DNA from: Toxotes chatareus
Lineage: Eukaryota; Chordata; Actinopteri; Toxotidae
Length of the DNA: 64,000 nt
NCBI GenBank assembly: GCA_016801885.1
Contig: CM028884.1
Span: forward strand, 5,662,501-5,726,500
Direction: 5' to 3'
A program made the translations under genes and the position numbers. Shown one piece after another: positions 13,901-28,000 of this stretch; positions within the stretch are counted from its first letter, which is position 1; each line of letters opens with the position of its first letter. The notes beneath the pieces were generated by a model. The model was not told the origin of the DNA. It saw only the letters and a program-made list of their open reading frames with translations, and ran no database searches.

Positions 13901-16900
13901 ATTCAGTACCAGATATCTCTTTTCAGATCAAAGACTTCGAGGAAAAATACAACAAACTGTCAGTCTGCCAAAAACATAAACAGCTTTTTCAGAGAATGGG
14001 AATGGGGAAAACTTCAGTGAAACCACACTTACTGGTTTACAGTCTGATTCCCATGCACTGTAGGATGATATTAAATATTAAATCGGATATTAATAATAAC
14101 CTCCAGGCTAGCAAACTGGCATTCTCTCAGTCCAAACCACAGTACTTCTACCTCCTCCACCCTAATGGATTCCCCAGACCATTCCCTTAAATGTGCCAAA
14201 AGGATGTGATGGTGTGGTGTGAATGTTAAGCAGGGGTTGACGTGCTGGTTATGGTCCACTGAGTTGTATCATTGTATGGAGAGAAAAACTATCACCAGTA
14301 ATCTGGTAAAGTACCGTGGTCACTCTTAGCAGGAAAGAGTACAGTGTTTTTCCACCACATTGTTGTTCCACCACATGCCGTGCTATATTAAATCATTTCA
14401 TCTTTGAATGGAGTTTGTCTCCTGAAACACAATGGCATCAGTTATTTTTTATGCTGGTCCTTTCCCCCCTTGTTTTTAATCTACTCAATAAAACTTACAA
14501 CCTTTAAGAAGTTTTGAGTGAAAATGTTTAAATGGAGGGAAAAAAAACTCAAAACAAACTCCCAGTCAAAGACTTTTCTGTACTGTAACCTTCATCTGAA
14601 CTTATTTTTTTAACTCCTTCCTGACAGGGCTTCTTCACATCTCACCTTTCTTGTTAAAAAAGAATCACATCCTTTGTAATTACATGGTAGAGAGAGATAA
14701 GACGACAAGGAAACAGGTTGTGATTGACAACAGTGAAACATCTCCAGACTGACAGGTTTGGAGCAGGGGTGTGTACGTGTGGGTGTGTGTCCCATTAGTT
14801 ACGACTGAGTGTGTGTTACAATTCACTGTAAAATACAGATAAGGATATTGTGAGGTGTGTATGTGTGTGTATATACGTGTTACCTTGTATCACCACAGAT
14901 GTATGTGAATTGCAGGTTGCGTTTTTGCAAACTGACAATATATCATAAATTCTGCATTACAAAGAATCTAGCTGCTTTGTATGTGTATGCTAACACAAAC
15001 ACAGACATACAAACACAATGACACACACCCATCAGAGGTATCATTACAACCTTATCTCTGCTGTGCAGCAATCCCAATCCCTTATCTGTTTTTTCCTTAT
15101 AGATACTGTGCATGTGTGTGCGTGCCTGCGTGCATTCACGCACACACACAGACATTTAGAGTAATGGTCTTCCTCACTTTAACACAAAAGTGTGCATATT
15201 TTACATATTCTTTTTATTTATCCTATTATTTGTGTTTTCAGAAATAAGCAGTAAAACATTAAACAATGATCCAAAATTGTTTAAGAAACTGATGGTCGCA
15301 TGGAAATAAATCACCCGTGGAAATCTATAGGCACATTGTTTGTGAAAAATGTTTGAATATGTTTATTTCCAGGGCGCTTTCTGTCATATTCAACACACTT
15401 TCATGGAAACATCAAGAAGCGGTTCCTCAGCCAGGGGACTCATATTCAAGCACACACCATGCTAATGTGTCCTTGAGCAGTACCTACATCGCAGCAGGGT
15501 TGTGGTTGTGTATGTGACTTGTGGTCTCTACTAATATATCGGCAGTGTAGTGCTCTCCTACATGGATTTTTTTTCTACCATGGTAATGAGTTGTTGAGCT
15601 ACATAGGGATTACAGCTGTGATTCATAGATCTTGGCTGTGTGCTGGAGAGTAAATCAAGTGCACAGCGGGGCACAGTGACACAGGTCTGTGGTCCAGAAT
15701 ACCAGGGGAGGCACGCTTGTTTTAATAATCAGCTACAGGAAAGTTTGGCTCTGTCAGGGTGGATAATAACAAGGCTGATATTTCTTTTCTTTTCCTCCTT
15801 CCCTCTCTTTATGTAAAACATTTTATGATCTTTTTCTCTCATTTTACATTTTTTTTTTTTTTTTTTTGTTTCTCAACATCTCTCTCCTACCAATCTCTCC
15901 TGTGTGCAGGGCCACATCTAACAACAAGGTCAAAGAGATGGTTCTGTTGGAGCTCAGTTATGTTAATGCCAACCTGCAGCTACTGATGGGACAGCTGGAA
16001 GGACTCAACAGCTCAGTGGAGGTCTACCAGAACACCCAGTAAGTACAAATATTACTGTTTTGTCTTTTACTGCTACTAATTCTAGTACTTACATCCTCCT
16101 CTGCCAGTACAAGATGTTGAGTATTTGTAAGTTTATTATTTAAAAAAAATCTGAAAGAAATCATAAAGAAATGAGGAAATGTGAACTTGTTTGGGGCATT
16201 TGTGAAATGGATATACTATTAATCAAAGAAACAACTTGTCAACAGCACAAGATCTTGAGAGACTGCAGCTTATTTTGTGTGTTGGTTTTTTAACCACACA
16301 GGTGACATTTTGCATTGTTTACAGCTCATTTTACCAATGAAAACGCAGTTTCAATGCATCAAGATTCTAATTACCTGTGATGAGGATATTGCAACTTGAA
16401 ATGCATGCATAGCAGCCAGAGCTTTCTGCTGTAGATACAACTGATAGTGGCCCCTACAGTGTCGCCACGGACCCAAAATTCTGTGCAATTTTAACCATAA
16501 TCTTAAACTCAACTGACCCCATTTTTGATTTCCCGAACCTGCGCAAGTGAGGGAGTGGTTAAAGTCATCTCAGTATGTAAATAAGTCCTCCATCTGGAGA
16601 TCTAAACCTCAGGCTATTAAAACACAGACAAAGAAGAACAGAGACACATAGTGTTAATTGGCAGCCAAGAAGAGAGTGATGGCTCTGACCCTCTGTGATT
16701 ATGTTATCATGTGCTCTTTCAGATGAAAGATGCTTGATGACAGAGGAGCAGAGAAAAGAGGTGTATGAAGAAAGACACAGACATGCAGAAACCCATGAAC
16801 ACAAAGTGCAAGAGTTTGTTGTTGTTAAACTGGACCAGCTGGTTTTGTGGGACAATGCACAGAGCAACAAGGAAACGATGAACTGGATGTGAATGCAAAC

Positions 16901-19552
16901 TAAGATAAGAATCTGGTGCAAGGCTTTTCCCAGCCAGTCTGATGATCGAGTGTGTGTAGGTGTGTGTGACAGTGATAGTTTCTGGTGTTTTCTTTCTTTA
17001 AAGACAAGCAAGGTTTATAGGGTGTGGTTGACAGTGCAGTATTTATGTCATGAGGATGCACTCATTGCCTCAGTCATGTGTCAGGTAGGACACAAAGGAA
17101 TTGTTGACTGTGGTACGTAAATGTAGAGAGGTGACAGATAATATTTGAGAATTTGCATCTGTCTAAAAACTTAGACATGTTCTTATGATAACATGTCAAA
17201 CCCTGACTAAATAACCCTATAGGTTTAAAGCTAACTGAGGGCTTTGTAAAGGATGGCATTACTTCAGTAACTGGGTAGTGACTTTGACTTTTATAGATAA
17301 TAAATGATGAACTGGAGTCAAACAAATCTTTCCATTGTGAACATATATTTAAAATAAAAGTCTTCAAATAGTTCTTGTGTTAATGCAAATTAGCATGATT
17401 TAAAGGCTCTTTGATTGAAGCATGTCTCCAGGTGGCTCTTCTTATTAAGAACACTTCAGACCTCTATAAGCCACCTGCCTGGACACACACACACACACAC
17501 ACACACTATACATATGCTAAACACACTAAACGTTCTCTACACATTCACTCAGGCACACATGAATCAGTATCAAAATACATATACATATACACCACAAGCA
17601 TGTGTCCTCCACACACCATCAGCACAAATACATGGGTGATACGTGTACACATTACTGTGCATACACAAACCCCAACACAAACAGACTACTGCAGAAGATG
17701 CCATGTTGCCCATGGCAACAAATCACAACAGAGCAATAAAATGATGAGAAAAGCAGGGGGGTTAGTGCAGGTTTGTTGGGGAAGGGGGTGTTGTGTTGCA
17801 GTAACCATGGTAATGGTTCTGAGGGTCATTGATAGAAATCATACGTTGTTCAGCATTAGGCTTCTACTCTTAGGCTGTGTCATTGTACAAGCATTAGAAA
17901 GTATTTTGTAATGAGTCACAGACCTAGTTAGTGTTTTCTTTTAATTTCTGATATAAATCTGCAGATGATCTCATAAAACCCAAAATGCCAGCTTTTGTTG
18001 GCGCGACACAAAAAGGCCAGATTAGTTTGTTTGGCTTAACAAATTTTGGTGCTGTAAGGGCCAGAAGGATTTAACCTGGTAAATCAGGTTTCCTGTGCAA
18101 GTTCGGTGATTTAGTTAATGTTGTTCCCCACAGAAACATACAGGGTGTCAGCTGTGAAGGGAACAACAAGGAACTACCTCCTCTTTTTGGACTTAGATAA
18201 AACATTGAATATCAGCCACTAAGAAAAAGACATTAAGTTTACTGATTATGTGACGGCAATGTCCTCAAAATTAAACAGCTGCTTCTCTGCACAGTCTTTA
18301 GACCCAAGTGTCCTCTGTCACTTGGGATCAAACAGACTGGAGTATGGGAACATCCAGCCTCCCATCAGCCTTGTTGTCAGGCTCTTAGAGAAGCACCTGC
18401 TCACTGCTACAAGCACAAACAATAGGCAGGCTGAGAAAGTACCATCATCTGTCCTCCATTGTGTGTGTTTACAAGAAAATTAAACACGTGCAAATTCCAA
18501 AGGTTTCACCTTGTTATATTGACAGTACTAGATTTACAAAAGGCCATACATAGAGGTGTACAGGTGACATGTACATGGGAATATCAGATATGATGAGAAA
18601 GTCGTCCCTTGTCATTTCTGAGCAGGTGTCTCTGTGGGATGACGCCGTACAGCCACAATGGAGAGTTAGCCTCCTCCCCTCAGCCTGAAACACAACCTCA
18701 GTCTTAGGTACAGAAACAAAAACCTCTCCTTGCTTTTCTAGGCTTTTCCCACCGGCCCACCATCCCCTGAATAGTGTTCTTTCTGAGGTTATTTCTCACT
18801 CAGACCAGATTCAGCTGGTTTTGGTGTGAGGTAATGCATAACAGAAAGCGCATAACAAAAGCACATACAGCATATGTGACTGGTATAGTACACATGCTAC
18901 ATGACGTTAGTGACCTCCTTGAACCACCCAGTGAAAAAACAAGCAGCTAATCACTGTATTCTTGCCAATCTTATCAACTATGAAAACAAATACAGAAAGG
19001 AAATGTTGAGCATTATGCTGATTATGTATTTTTGGAGGGTACTGTTCCCTCTGTGTCACTCAAAGTACCAAAATGTGTCTTGTTCTGTGATTTGTGATGT
19101 AGTAAATGTTTGTTCAGTTACTTTGTGCAATGTTCTTGACCTGGACAACAAACTGAACTTTCCTAAACACCTTCTGAATCAGCATGGCTAAAGTGATGAC
19201 AAATGAAAACAGTGAGATAAAGATATCAGACAGCTTTGCCAACTTTGCTACATGATGTAGAGTGGAAAGAAAAATTTGCACTTATTTGTTATTTGAGGTC
19301 ATTTTAGACAGATGAAGCCCTCGGCTTCTTCGGCCTATGAAAAGTGATTGCTTGTAAGAAAACAAATTATATTCACTATATGTGCTCAGATTGTGACTAC
19401 ACACATTTTGACATTAGCAGTTTTTAGCAGTAATTAACTAGTTAACAATTTATGTTGTGCTGGGCCCTCACTGTAAACCAGAGCTCGGACTAGACTGCCA
19501 GGGTGGTAGTCTGTTCCATGTCTTGAACACTGGCACTTAAACAGTGGTGGGA

Positions 19553-19637
<85 letters not shown>

Positions 19638-22020
19638 AGAGAGAGTTTGTAGGGAGGGGAGTGAGCTTTTGAGAGGCTTTTAACATTTCAGATTCCCTGC
19701 AGAACAGATATCCTCATCCCCCAGTCCCTCCCTCCGTCAGACCAGAGAAAAGACCAGCGTGATCTCATCTACAAGTACTAATGGATTACACTGCAGTCTT
19801 CATCGTGCTCTGTCAGTGTTACTGATGAATGAGGTTGTCTGTGATTCACAGAGCCAGTATGCCAGAGGAATGCTGCCTTATCATCAAGTGATGAATGAAT
19901 GTGAGGAGTTGTTTTCTGAGCCCTCTGGTTTTGATGTCTTCTGCGGTGAAAAGTCTGTACGTCATATCTGATCTCTTTGACGGAAAGTGTTATGAATATA
20001 ATAGATTTGGGATAAGGTCATTGATGAATATTTCTTCATGGGTTAGGGTTAATGGTTATTTTGGATCTGAAGTTGGCGCTGCTGTTGCACTCATTGGCGG
20101 TTGTTTTGAATAACTTAAATGCCTCGCAAATCCAGAAGCATGTTTTTAAAAAGGGCAGTTTATTTAGTAATGCCTCATTATTCTTCTTTCAGCAGGGGAA
20201 GGGTTTTGTTTTTTAGAGGCTGTGCCTAATCAGCAGTAGGTATCTGTCAGGTTATATTTCCTCAACTCTGATAACAAGTTGAACCTGCTTTCCATCTGTC
20301 AGCGCCAAGGACCTCCAGGTTCATACAGCCAAGGAGGCTCCAAACCATTATAACCACAGCTGAGATCAAAATAGAAGGTTAACCTGGTGTTTTATGGCTC
20401 TCTCTGTTTACTGTTAAGTGAGATCAAATAATAAAGAAGAAGCCTGCTTTGAGTGGCATGAAGAAAGAATTGTTCGCATTATGGAAGCAAAGTTGCAACT
20501 CAAGAATGAATAATCAGCAGAGAGCTGTGTAACTTTACAACGCAGAGATACGTGGGGGCCCCATACACCTTTAAATCCTGACTCCTGCAGTGCGTTCTGT
20601 GCTTTGCTCTAACGGCACCATGTGTTTAACCCAGACTTACCATCTATGAAACTACACTAAAGATTAAACCAAAGTATAAACTTTCTCAAGCAACAAACCT
20701 GACGCTGGCACGATCAGGCTGCTCATAGCAATATACACATTATTATTTACTAATCTGACTGATATTCCTAACAAGGCTTGGTCTCTGGTCAAAGGGAGTT
20801 TCTTGTTGGTTGATGTCTTGTACCACACCTTAGAGCCTCAGAACCTTAGAGCCCCATTAATATATCAGTAGATTAATGGCTGATATTGATGAGCTTTTCT
20901 GTTTGGCCGTGTTTACATTAGTCTTTTGTGAATGAGATAAACACTGCATTGTCCTCTTGTGTGTAAGGTCCTGCTGTATCATGTGTTGCCAGCATTTAAT
21001 GCGTTATTGTCCAACATGTCTGTGAGCAAACGCCAAGAATATTAACCTCTTCTATGTATGTAATAATAATCTGTTTTATTTACAGGGAAACTGCCAACAT
21101 CCCCCTCATTGCTCTTGGTCTAAAGGAGACAAAAGAAATTGACTTCTCCACTCCTTTCAAGGTACAGAAGAAACTACTGCAGTTTCACCATTCTCTCCTT
21201 ATTACAACAAATGTGTATAAATAATTGTACAAGACATGTAGAATTTTCCATTTAGTGTTTTGATTTAAATGTTAAATACAGATTATGTTCATGGACAAGT
21301 AGGATTAGCAGCCTTAAGTCGAAACTAAGCAAATAAAAACTAAAAATACTGCCAATTTGAATGCAACAAATGTGACCCACATTGGTAGGCAGTAAGGATT
21401 TAGTTATTTCAAAATTAAAGTCTGCTTTCAAGAAGGATTTGGGTCACATTGTCTGCACCTTGTACAATAGCTACTACACTATGTTCACCTTGTATTCAGG
21501 AACAATATATCATTTGCCTATAAAAAGATGTGTCCTGTGAACCAGAAGTGGGTCAGTAGCTATTGAGGTTGGTAGAGTTTCATGTACTTCAGCTATGCCC
21601 CAGTGCAGCGAAGCACTCTTGTAAATATCCTGATGGCACATTTATAGCGTGTTGCATCCTGTTGGCAGGCATTGTGAGAGGTATTCTGACTTCATGATCT
21701 CTGAGCAGATTCTGTTCTCTTTATTGACTGTAAGCACACCTCAGCCTTAATGACCAGGTGTCTCCTACCTCTGGCTGGCTCTGACAGAATGACTGCTCTC
21801 ACCAGCCTACTTGGCACTGCACAGTCACAAATGATAAGACAGAGGGGGTTAGCCGTGCGAGAGGCTTTCCTGTTGCTGAAAGGTTTCACCACAACTGGCC
21901 AGACGAGTATTAAGATGATGATGAGGTTTGTTTTTGACAGGACTTTATTTTGGAGCACTACAGTGAAGATGGGAACAGTTTTGAAGATGAGATTGCTGAC
22001 CTGATGGACCTGCGACAGGT

Positions 22021-22062
<42 letters not shown>

Positions 22063-25000
22063 GACGAATAAAGCATAGTTTAGTTTCAGATTGATCATGT
22101 GTTAAAGGGCTTTACAAATGATAGGTTCAGCCATATCACAAAAACATATTACATTAATGATGCAGATAGTTTTATTTTTATTTTCTGAATTACTCAGGCA
22201 TTGGTTTTTCTACTACCATTTTTTGGGTAATTTTTTTTGTTTATTTCTACAGTATGTGATAGTCAAAACTGACATTTGAAAAACCGCAGAGCGCCCTTCC
22301 AGAGACATTGTCCAGCTTCCTCTGAATTATGTAAATTTTCGATGCTGTGATCACCACATACAAAAATAGAAACAGAAAAACCCACACCTCTGTTGTATAC
22401 ATATAGTGGCACAATTTTCAGAGATGGATACCTGAAAACCTCAGTACATAAAAGTGAAGCTATGCAGAGAGTAAGGTAACATTATTGTGAGTGCAATATT
22501 TTTGGCGATTTGAGTGAACAGATCCTTTAGGTGGTCTTCTATTTAACATCCTGTCCACCTGTCCTGAAGTTCTCCTGTATCAGATCTCTTTCCTTTCATG
22601 TCCCAGGCTTGTCGGACGCCAAGTCGAAACGAGGCAGGAGTGGAGCTGCTTGCAAAATACTACAGCCATCTTCCTCTGATGGAGAGCCGATTCTTCTCCC
22701 CAAATCGACAGACTGGCATCTTCTTCACCTGGTACTCACAAATCATTATAATTAGATCTAATTAAAAACTATGTAATAGTAAGAGCAATTATCAAAGGTT
22801 ACTTCGACAGAGAATAAGCAAACAACATTATAAACAAAGCTGTCCTGCTCTTTAATCTAACTGCACCAGGGTTTTCCAAAGCCTTGGAAGCTTAAACATC
22901 AAATACTCAGTTTTTTGTGGCATTCATAAATCCATGGATGAGCAAGTATATCTCTGCCAGAAAATGCCAGTCACTAACACTGAATCTCATTAATGGAGTT
23001 TGTAGCAGTTTTCACTCATTTGGAGGAAATTTTATGTCATCCATCATAATAGTAAAAGGTGTCTGAAAAGCAAAGCACCTGAAGTCTCTGGCTCCCTACA
23101 GAATGGCATACTGAAAGCGCTTCATTAATTCAACAGAGATGGAGAAAAGTGAGAAGACTTAACAGTATAAACCCTCACAACCTTTAGATGTGAAGGAGCA
23201 AAATAGACTGAACTAGAAATGTGCAAACAGAATCTATAATATATGTAAAATACTACTGCATGTAAAATTCCTAATTGTGGTCAACTGGCTTTTATTCATG
23301 TATTTATTATTTACCTTCTTGATTCCTGCTGGACATATTTTTTAATTCCAATTATCAAATTCTATATTACTAGTTTTATCTTTTACATTGTTTATCATCT
23401 TGGCTTTTATTTGACTTAATTATGAGTGAGTGACCACTCCCTCCTCCTTCCCTCAGGTATGATTCCTTCACAGGAGTGCCATTGTGCCAACAGAACCTGT
23501 CCCTGGAGAAGGCCAGCATCCTCTTCAACATGGCCGCCCTCTACTCTCAGATCGGTACCCGTAGTGACCGACAGACAATAGCCGGCCTGGAGGAGGCTAT
23601 CTCTTCCTTCCAGAAAGCTGCAGGTAGGAAGAGATAGGGGTGGTAAACTGGGTTAATTTGATAATCGCTCTCTCACCAGCCTAGAGAGGACTTTATAGTG
23701 TCTTTTCAAACAAAGACGTCACATTAGAAACATTCTTTTCCTTACTTCTTAAACCAGACTTATCTGTGATACCGTGCTATATGTGGTTTCAGTGATACAG
23801 ACAAGAAAAATAATGGAAGTACTTAAAGTTCTGCAAGCTTCCCTTTAACAGAAATAGTTCAGAGTACATATTATAAGTGGTTAGAATAGAGAGAGGAAGA
23901 AAAAGAAAGTACAGGAGTACAGATAAAGAACAGCAGTGTCAACACAACATCTTAATAGTTTTGTTCTTTTAAACATTTCACATGTAAAATCAGCTCATCA
24001 CTACGGTGCTGTGATTTATCTAAACCTAAGAGGTTCCTTTCTCCTTGCAAACATTTTCTAATGACCTTGACATTACACAGGCACATGCTGTTCAGCAAAA
24101 AGAGCACCAGTGCGAACGCAGCCTTATTTTCAAAATATATTCCAGCCTCCACCCTCTGACTTCTGTTCCGTGACGGAGAATGCAGTGGATGTTCCTCTGG
24201 CTTCTTGTCATGTGGCTGAGCTCCAGAGAGTACCAGTCATATGAACTGGTTTCCCGACCCTCAGAGGTTTCAAGAAGCTCAGACGAGTCTTGATAGAATT
24301 ACGACTTGGCAGTATGAGGAGTAGTGCAGTATAATTACAGCTCTGAACAGGCCAGGGCTTTGGTTGTACCGCTTTGATGGCTATAATTTAGGCTTGTACT
24401 AAGTAAAACAATTATGCAGTTATGGGGAACATTGTCACCAGCATGAAGAACCGGTAGTAAGCTAAGCTGGGAGGTGATAGGCAGGGATGCTAGCTGTTGA
24501 AGGCCTGCTGCAGTGCCAAGCAGCTATCGCAGGGTCTTAGATGAAGACTAGTGAGGCACTGCTCTGTTATTAAGTTGTCTACAACTCTGTGCTGCCAGGT
24601 TTTTAATCTGTAAAATAAGAGGGAGGCGCTCTCAGTTGGATTGCACATGGTCTTATTGCTTCCATTGAACACGAAAAACTAATTTAAGAAGGTTTGTGTC
24701 TTGGCTAAATTTTAAAGAAACACATTGACATTGATCTCACTTCTGAATACTGCAGTAAGAGCAACAGACCTTCGGAAAGGAAGGACACATACTGAATCAC
24801 TTAACTTCTGTGTGGAACATTTTAAAACATCTGTACAAGAGAGTGTCAATAATTAGGGTTAATGTACCATCATGCTGAAGAGCTCACTCTGTCATTTTGT
24901 GAACCAGTAAACTATAACCATTTTCCAGTTTTGCTCATGAATATTCACTAAAAATGTACAAAATTCACATTGCCCAAACCATTATTTTATAACACTACTA

Positions 25001-28000
25001 CTAGTAGTACTAACTACTGTTATCAGAGTAACATGTTGAATGTTGGGAATCTACTGTACATTTCCTAACTTTTGGTCCATCCACACCCAAGACCAAAAGC
25101 CAAACTAGAGATGTTCTGTTTACCATTACAACAGTGGATGTAAATGATGGATTATTCTTGGATTATCCATTTGGATTACATGGCCTCTTGTTTTATAGCT
25201 GAGCCCACTCACTGAACACTCTCATTAAGGAGATAGGAAAGAGAAAAGAGATTTAAGTCGCTGCAGGTCTCAGAATAGAATCACAAAACAAAGTAATTCT
25301 AATGATGCAGTTTACAGCAGGCAAATAATTTTGTTGTCACAGAGCCAAATGGGATGCAGATTATAGAGGTTACATGCCTTCTTTTTAAACATGAAAACAG
25401 TTTTTATGCTGTCCAAATGGTCTTAAGTTAAGAAAGTCTTTGCAAAGAAAATGAAGAAGTGTTGTTTTCCTTTGCCATGTTTTAGCACAGAATCTCCCAA
25501 CTGAATTAAAGGATTGTTAGCTATGATTATTCTTAAACTGGACTAGTTAGGTTTTGAGCCTGGAATGATGACTCATTCTCCCCCAGGTATCCTGAACCAT
25601 CTGAAGGAGACATTCACCCACACTCCCAGCTACGACATGAGTCCAGCCATGCTCAGTATGTTGATCCGGATGATGCTTGCTCAGGCTCAGGAGTGTCTGT
25701 TTGAGAAGACTGCATTGCCTGGGATTAGAAACCAGTTCTACTCCCTGATGAAAATGGCCCAAGAGGCTGCGAAGGTGAACAGCAACAAAGACACACACAC
25801 ACGCACACACACAGTCCTCACATCTTATAGACACAGTGTTCTGTTTCTTTAACCGTGGACTCGGTTGGATATACTGTACTTTAAGTGAATGTAAAGTGAT
25901 AATGTCACCACAGTCAGATCCTTCACTTCTATCAGTGATTTTATCCAGGTCAGTTGCTTATAATGTCCTCTCAGTAACTCTGTCCTCCTTTTCCTGCCAG
26001 GTCTCGGAAACCTACGACCATGTTCACCAGTCCATGATCCAGACACCAATCAAAGACAATGTCCCGTTGTTCTGGTCCACCATGTCGCAAGTCAAAACCA
26101 ACCACTACCGCTCCATGGCACACTACTTTGTGGCCTCAGCCTTGCTTGACCATCAGTGTAAGAAGTTTACTGATAGTTTACACAGTTTTCACAATGTCAA
26201 CACAAATTTTACATTGTCCCTCTTTTAATAGCAACACTGTGCTGCCACAGTAAATTTGGCGTAACAGGTGGACTTCATTTTATTTAGTTTTAGCAGCTCG
26301 ATCTCCACCCCCACTCCATCTGAACACCTGATTTAAGTTTTAGATGTTATATATATATATATGTTATGTGTTATATTAGCCTGGCTGTTGGCAGTTAAGG
26401 TGTAAAACACTTCTGGGAGTGAGAAGACTTTCGCTGCCTGGTTTTGAAACACTCTGGAAAACCTGATCCTTCTCTTAAAGTGCTGTATAGGCCACAGGGC
26501 TGGTCATGTCAGATGACTGGTCAGAACCACAGCCAGCCACAATGCTATTACATAACAGCTATTCAGGGACACACACCCCATGGTAAAGAGAGGCTGTGTT
26601 TCCAGGAACTCTGGTTAGAGAAAGACAACAAGAGAGCTTGAGGGAAAAGAAGAGACAGTTTGAGTTAGTGAAGTGGAAGTAGTGTAGACTGTGTGCGGAT
26701 TACAGTTATGTAGCCTCGTAATGTTGTCTACATGATCAGATGGCAAGAAAGCCAGTGACTGAGTGAGAGAGGAAGGGAAAGACGTTTTGTGAGTGAGCAA
26801 AATGCCTCCAGTGATTGGTGGTAGTTGTTGTTGCTAATTTTTTTAATCATATTGCTTTATTTCTTGATGGCTTGTCATTATTTTTGATATAAAGTTGACA
26901 ACTAATTGTTTAGTTGAAAAAGTACAAACACTATATTTATTAGTTATTTCCAGCGTCATACTGGTCCACGATTCAAAATGTTTTAATCTGTGAGAGATAA
27001 CAAGATAAGAACAAAATACAGCAGATTGAGTTTTACAGTGGATGGTCATAGTTTTACCCTGTGCTATGAATGGGTCGAGACTGAATAGGGGAACAACAGA
27101 GCGAAGCAGCTTTGAGTTTGGCAGCTCATTAACAGATTCCTGTGTGAAGGAAGAGAATAGAGCAATTACCACAGCACTGTAGAAAGAGAACCCGGCCCAG
27201 AAACAGGACAGAATGAGGACCTCTGTAGTAAACAGATTAACCACAAACACTACTGAATAAACACTTTATACTGTCTTCTGTGGAACAGACTAGTCAGGCT
27301 TCTAGATATCTCCGGTGCTTTGGATTTACCTGTTAAATGTAATGAGTCAGGATGTGAAGGAGAAGAGACAGATAAAGGAATTCAACAAGTTCTGAGTTTA
27401 GAACAGAGCCAGAACCAGGGTGAATGACTCTTTGGTTATCCATGATACATACAGTTACAGTATTCTCTATATATCAGATTTGTACATTGCAAAAATCAAA
27501 TCATATAAATTCCCAATTGCCCATTTTTGAAAACCTGAAGATTGTGCATGAATGTATATAGACATGCACTGTGTATTGTCTCCATTCATACCTTATAATG
27601 TGTAGTGTTAGCCGTTTGTTTCAACAATGAGCTACCCTGCATGGGAGAACCTTTTCTTTTGTTTGTTTTAAAAAATAAAACATATATCTCTGTTAACAAT
27701 TCCTTGTGTTCTCTATGTGCACAGTGGGTCCCAGTGATGATGAGGACCAGCAGGAGAAGACCCTGTCACAGGTCTATGATCGCCTTCCTGAGGGACGCTC
27801 TCCTCTGGACATCCTGAAGAAGAAAGATGAGCGTGAACGAATTGGTAAGAGTGAGCACACAGGCTGAGCACAGCAGAATCCAAAGAAGACAGTAGAACAC
27901 AGTAGAGTGCCAGTGACACCAGACCTGACTCTCCCTTTTTGTCTCTGTCTGTCTTTTTCTTTACTCTTTACTCCTTATTCTCTTGTTCTCTTCTCTTCTA

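Larger units (their letters stand above)
9902..15909 (+). other. rhpn2: rhpn2 intron 2
   Basis: This 6.0-kb intron contains the SINE at 13357-13688 with its target-site duplication, a repeat-like block at about 12840-13343, GT-rich low-complexity tracts around 12140-12300 and 14850-14880, and a (TCTCT)n-type tract near 12741-12760. It ends in a long pyrimidine tract (15 or more T around 15850) before the TGTGTGCAG acceptor. Confidence 0.75.
16039..21085 (+). other. rhpn2: rhpn2 intron 3
   Basis: This intron contains a (CA)n microsatellite at 17483-17506 and the long compound (GT)n(GCGT)n microsatellite at 19555-19645. No coding or RNA gene signature is seen. A long open frame at 17411-17911 is produced by the CA repeat. 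Confidence 0.7.

Noticed and set aside
17411..17911. 166-codon open frame in rhpn2 intron 3
   Set aside because: The frame crosses the (CA)n microsatellite, which lacks stop codons in this frame. The translation is a histidine-threonine repeat followed by unrelated sequence.
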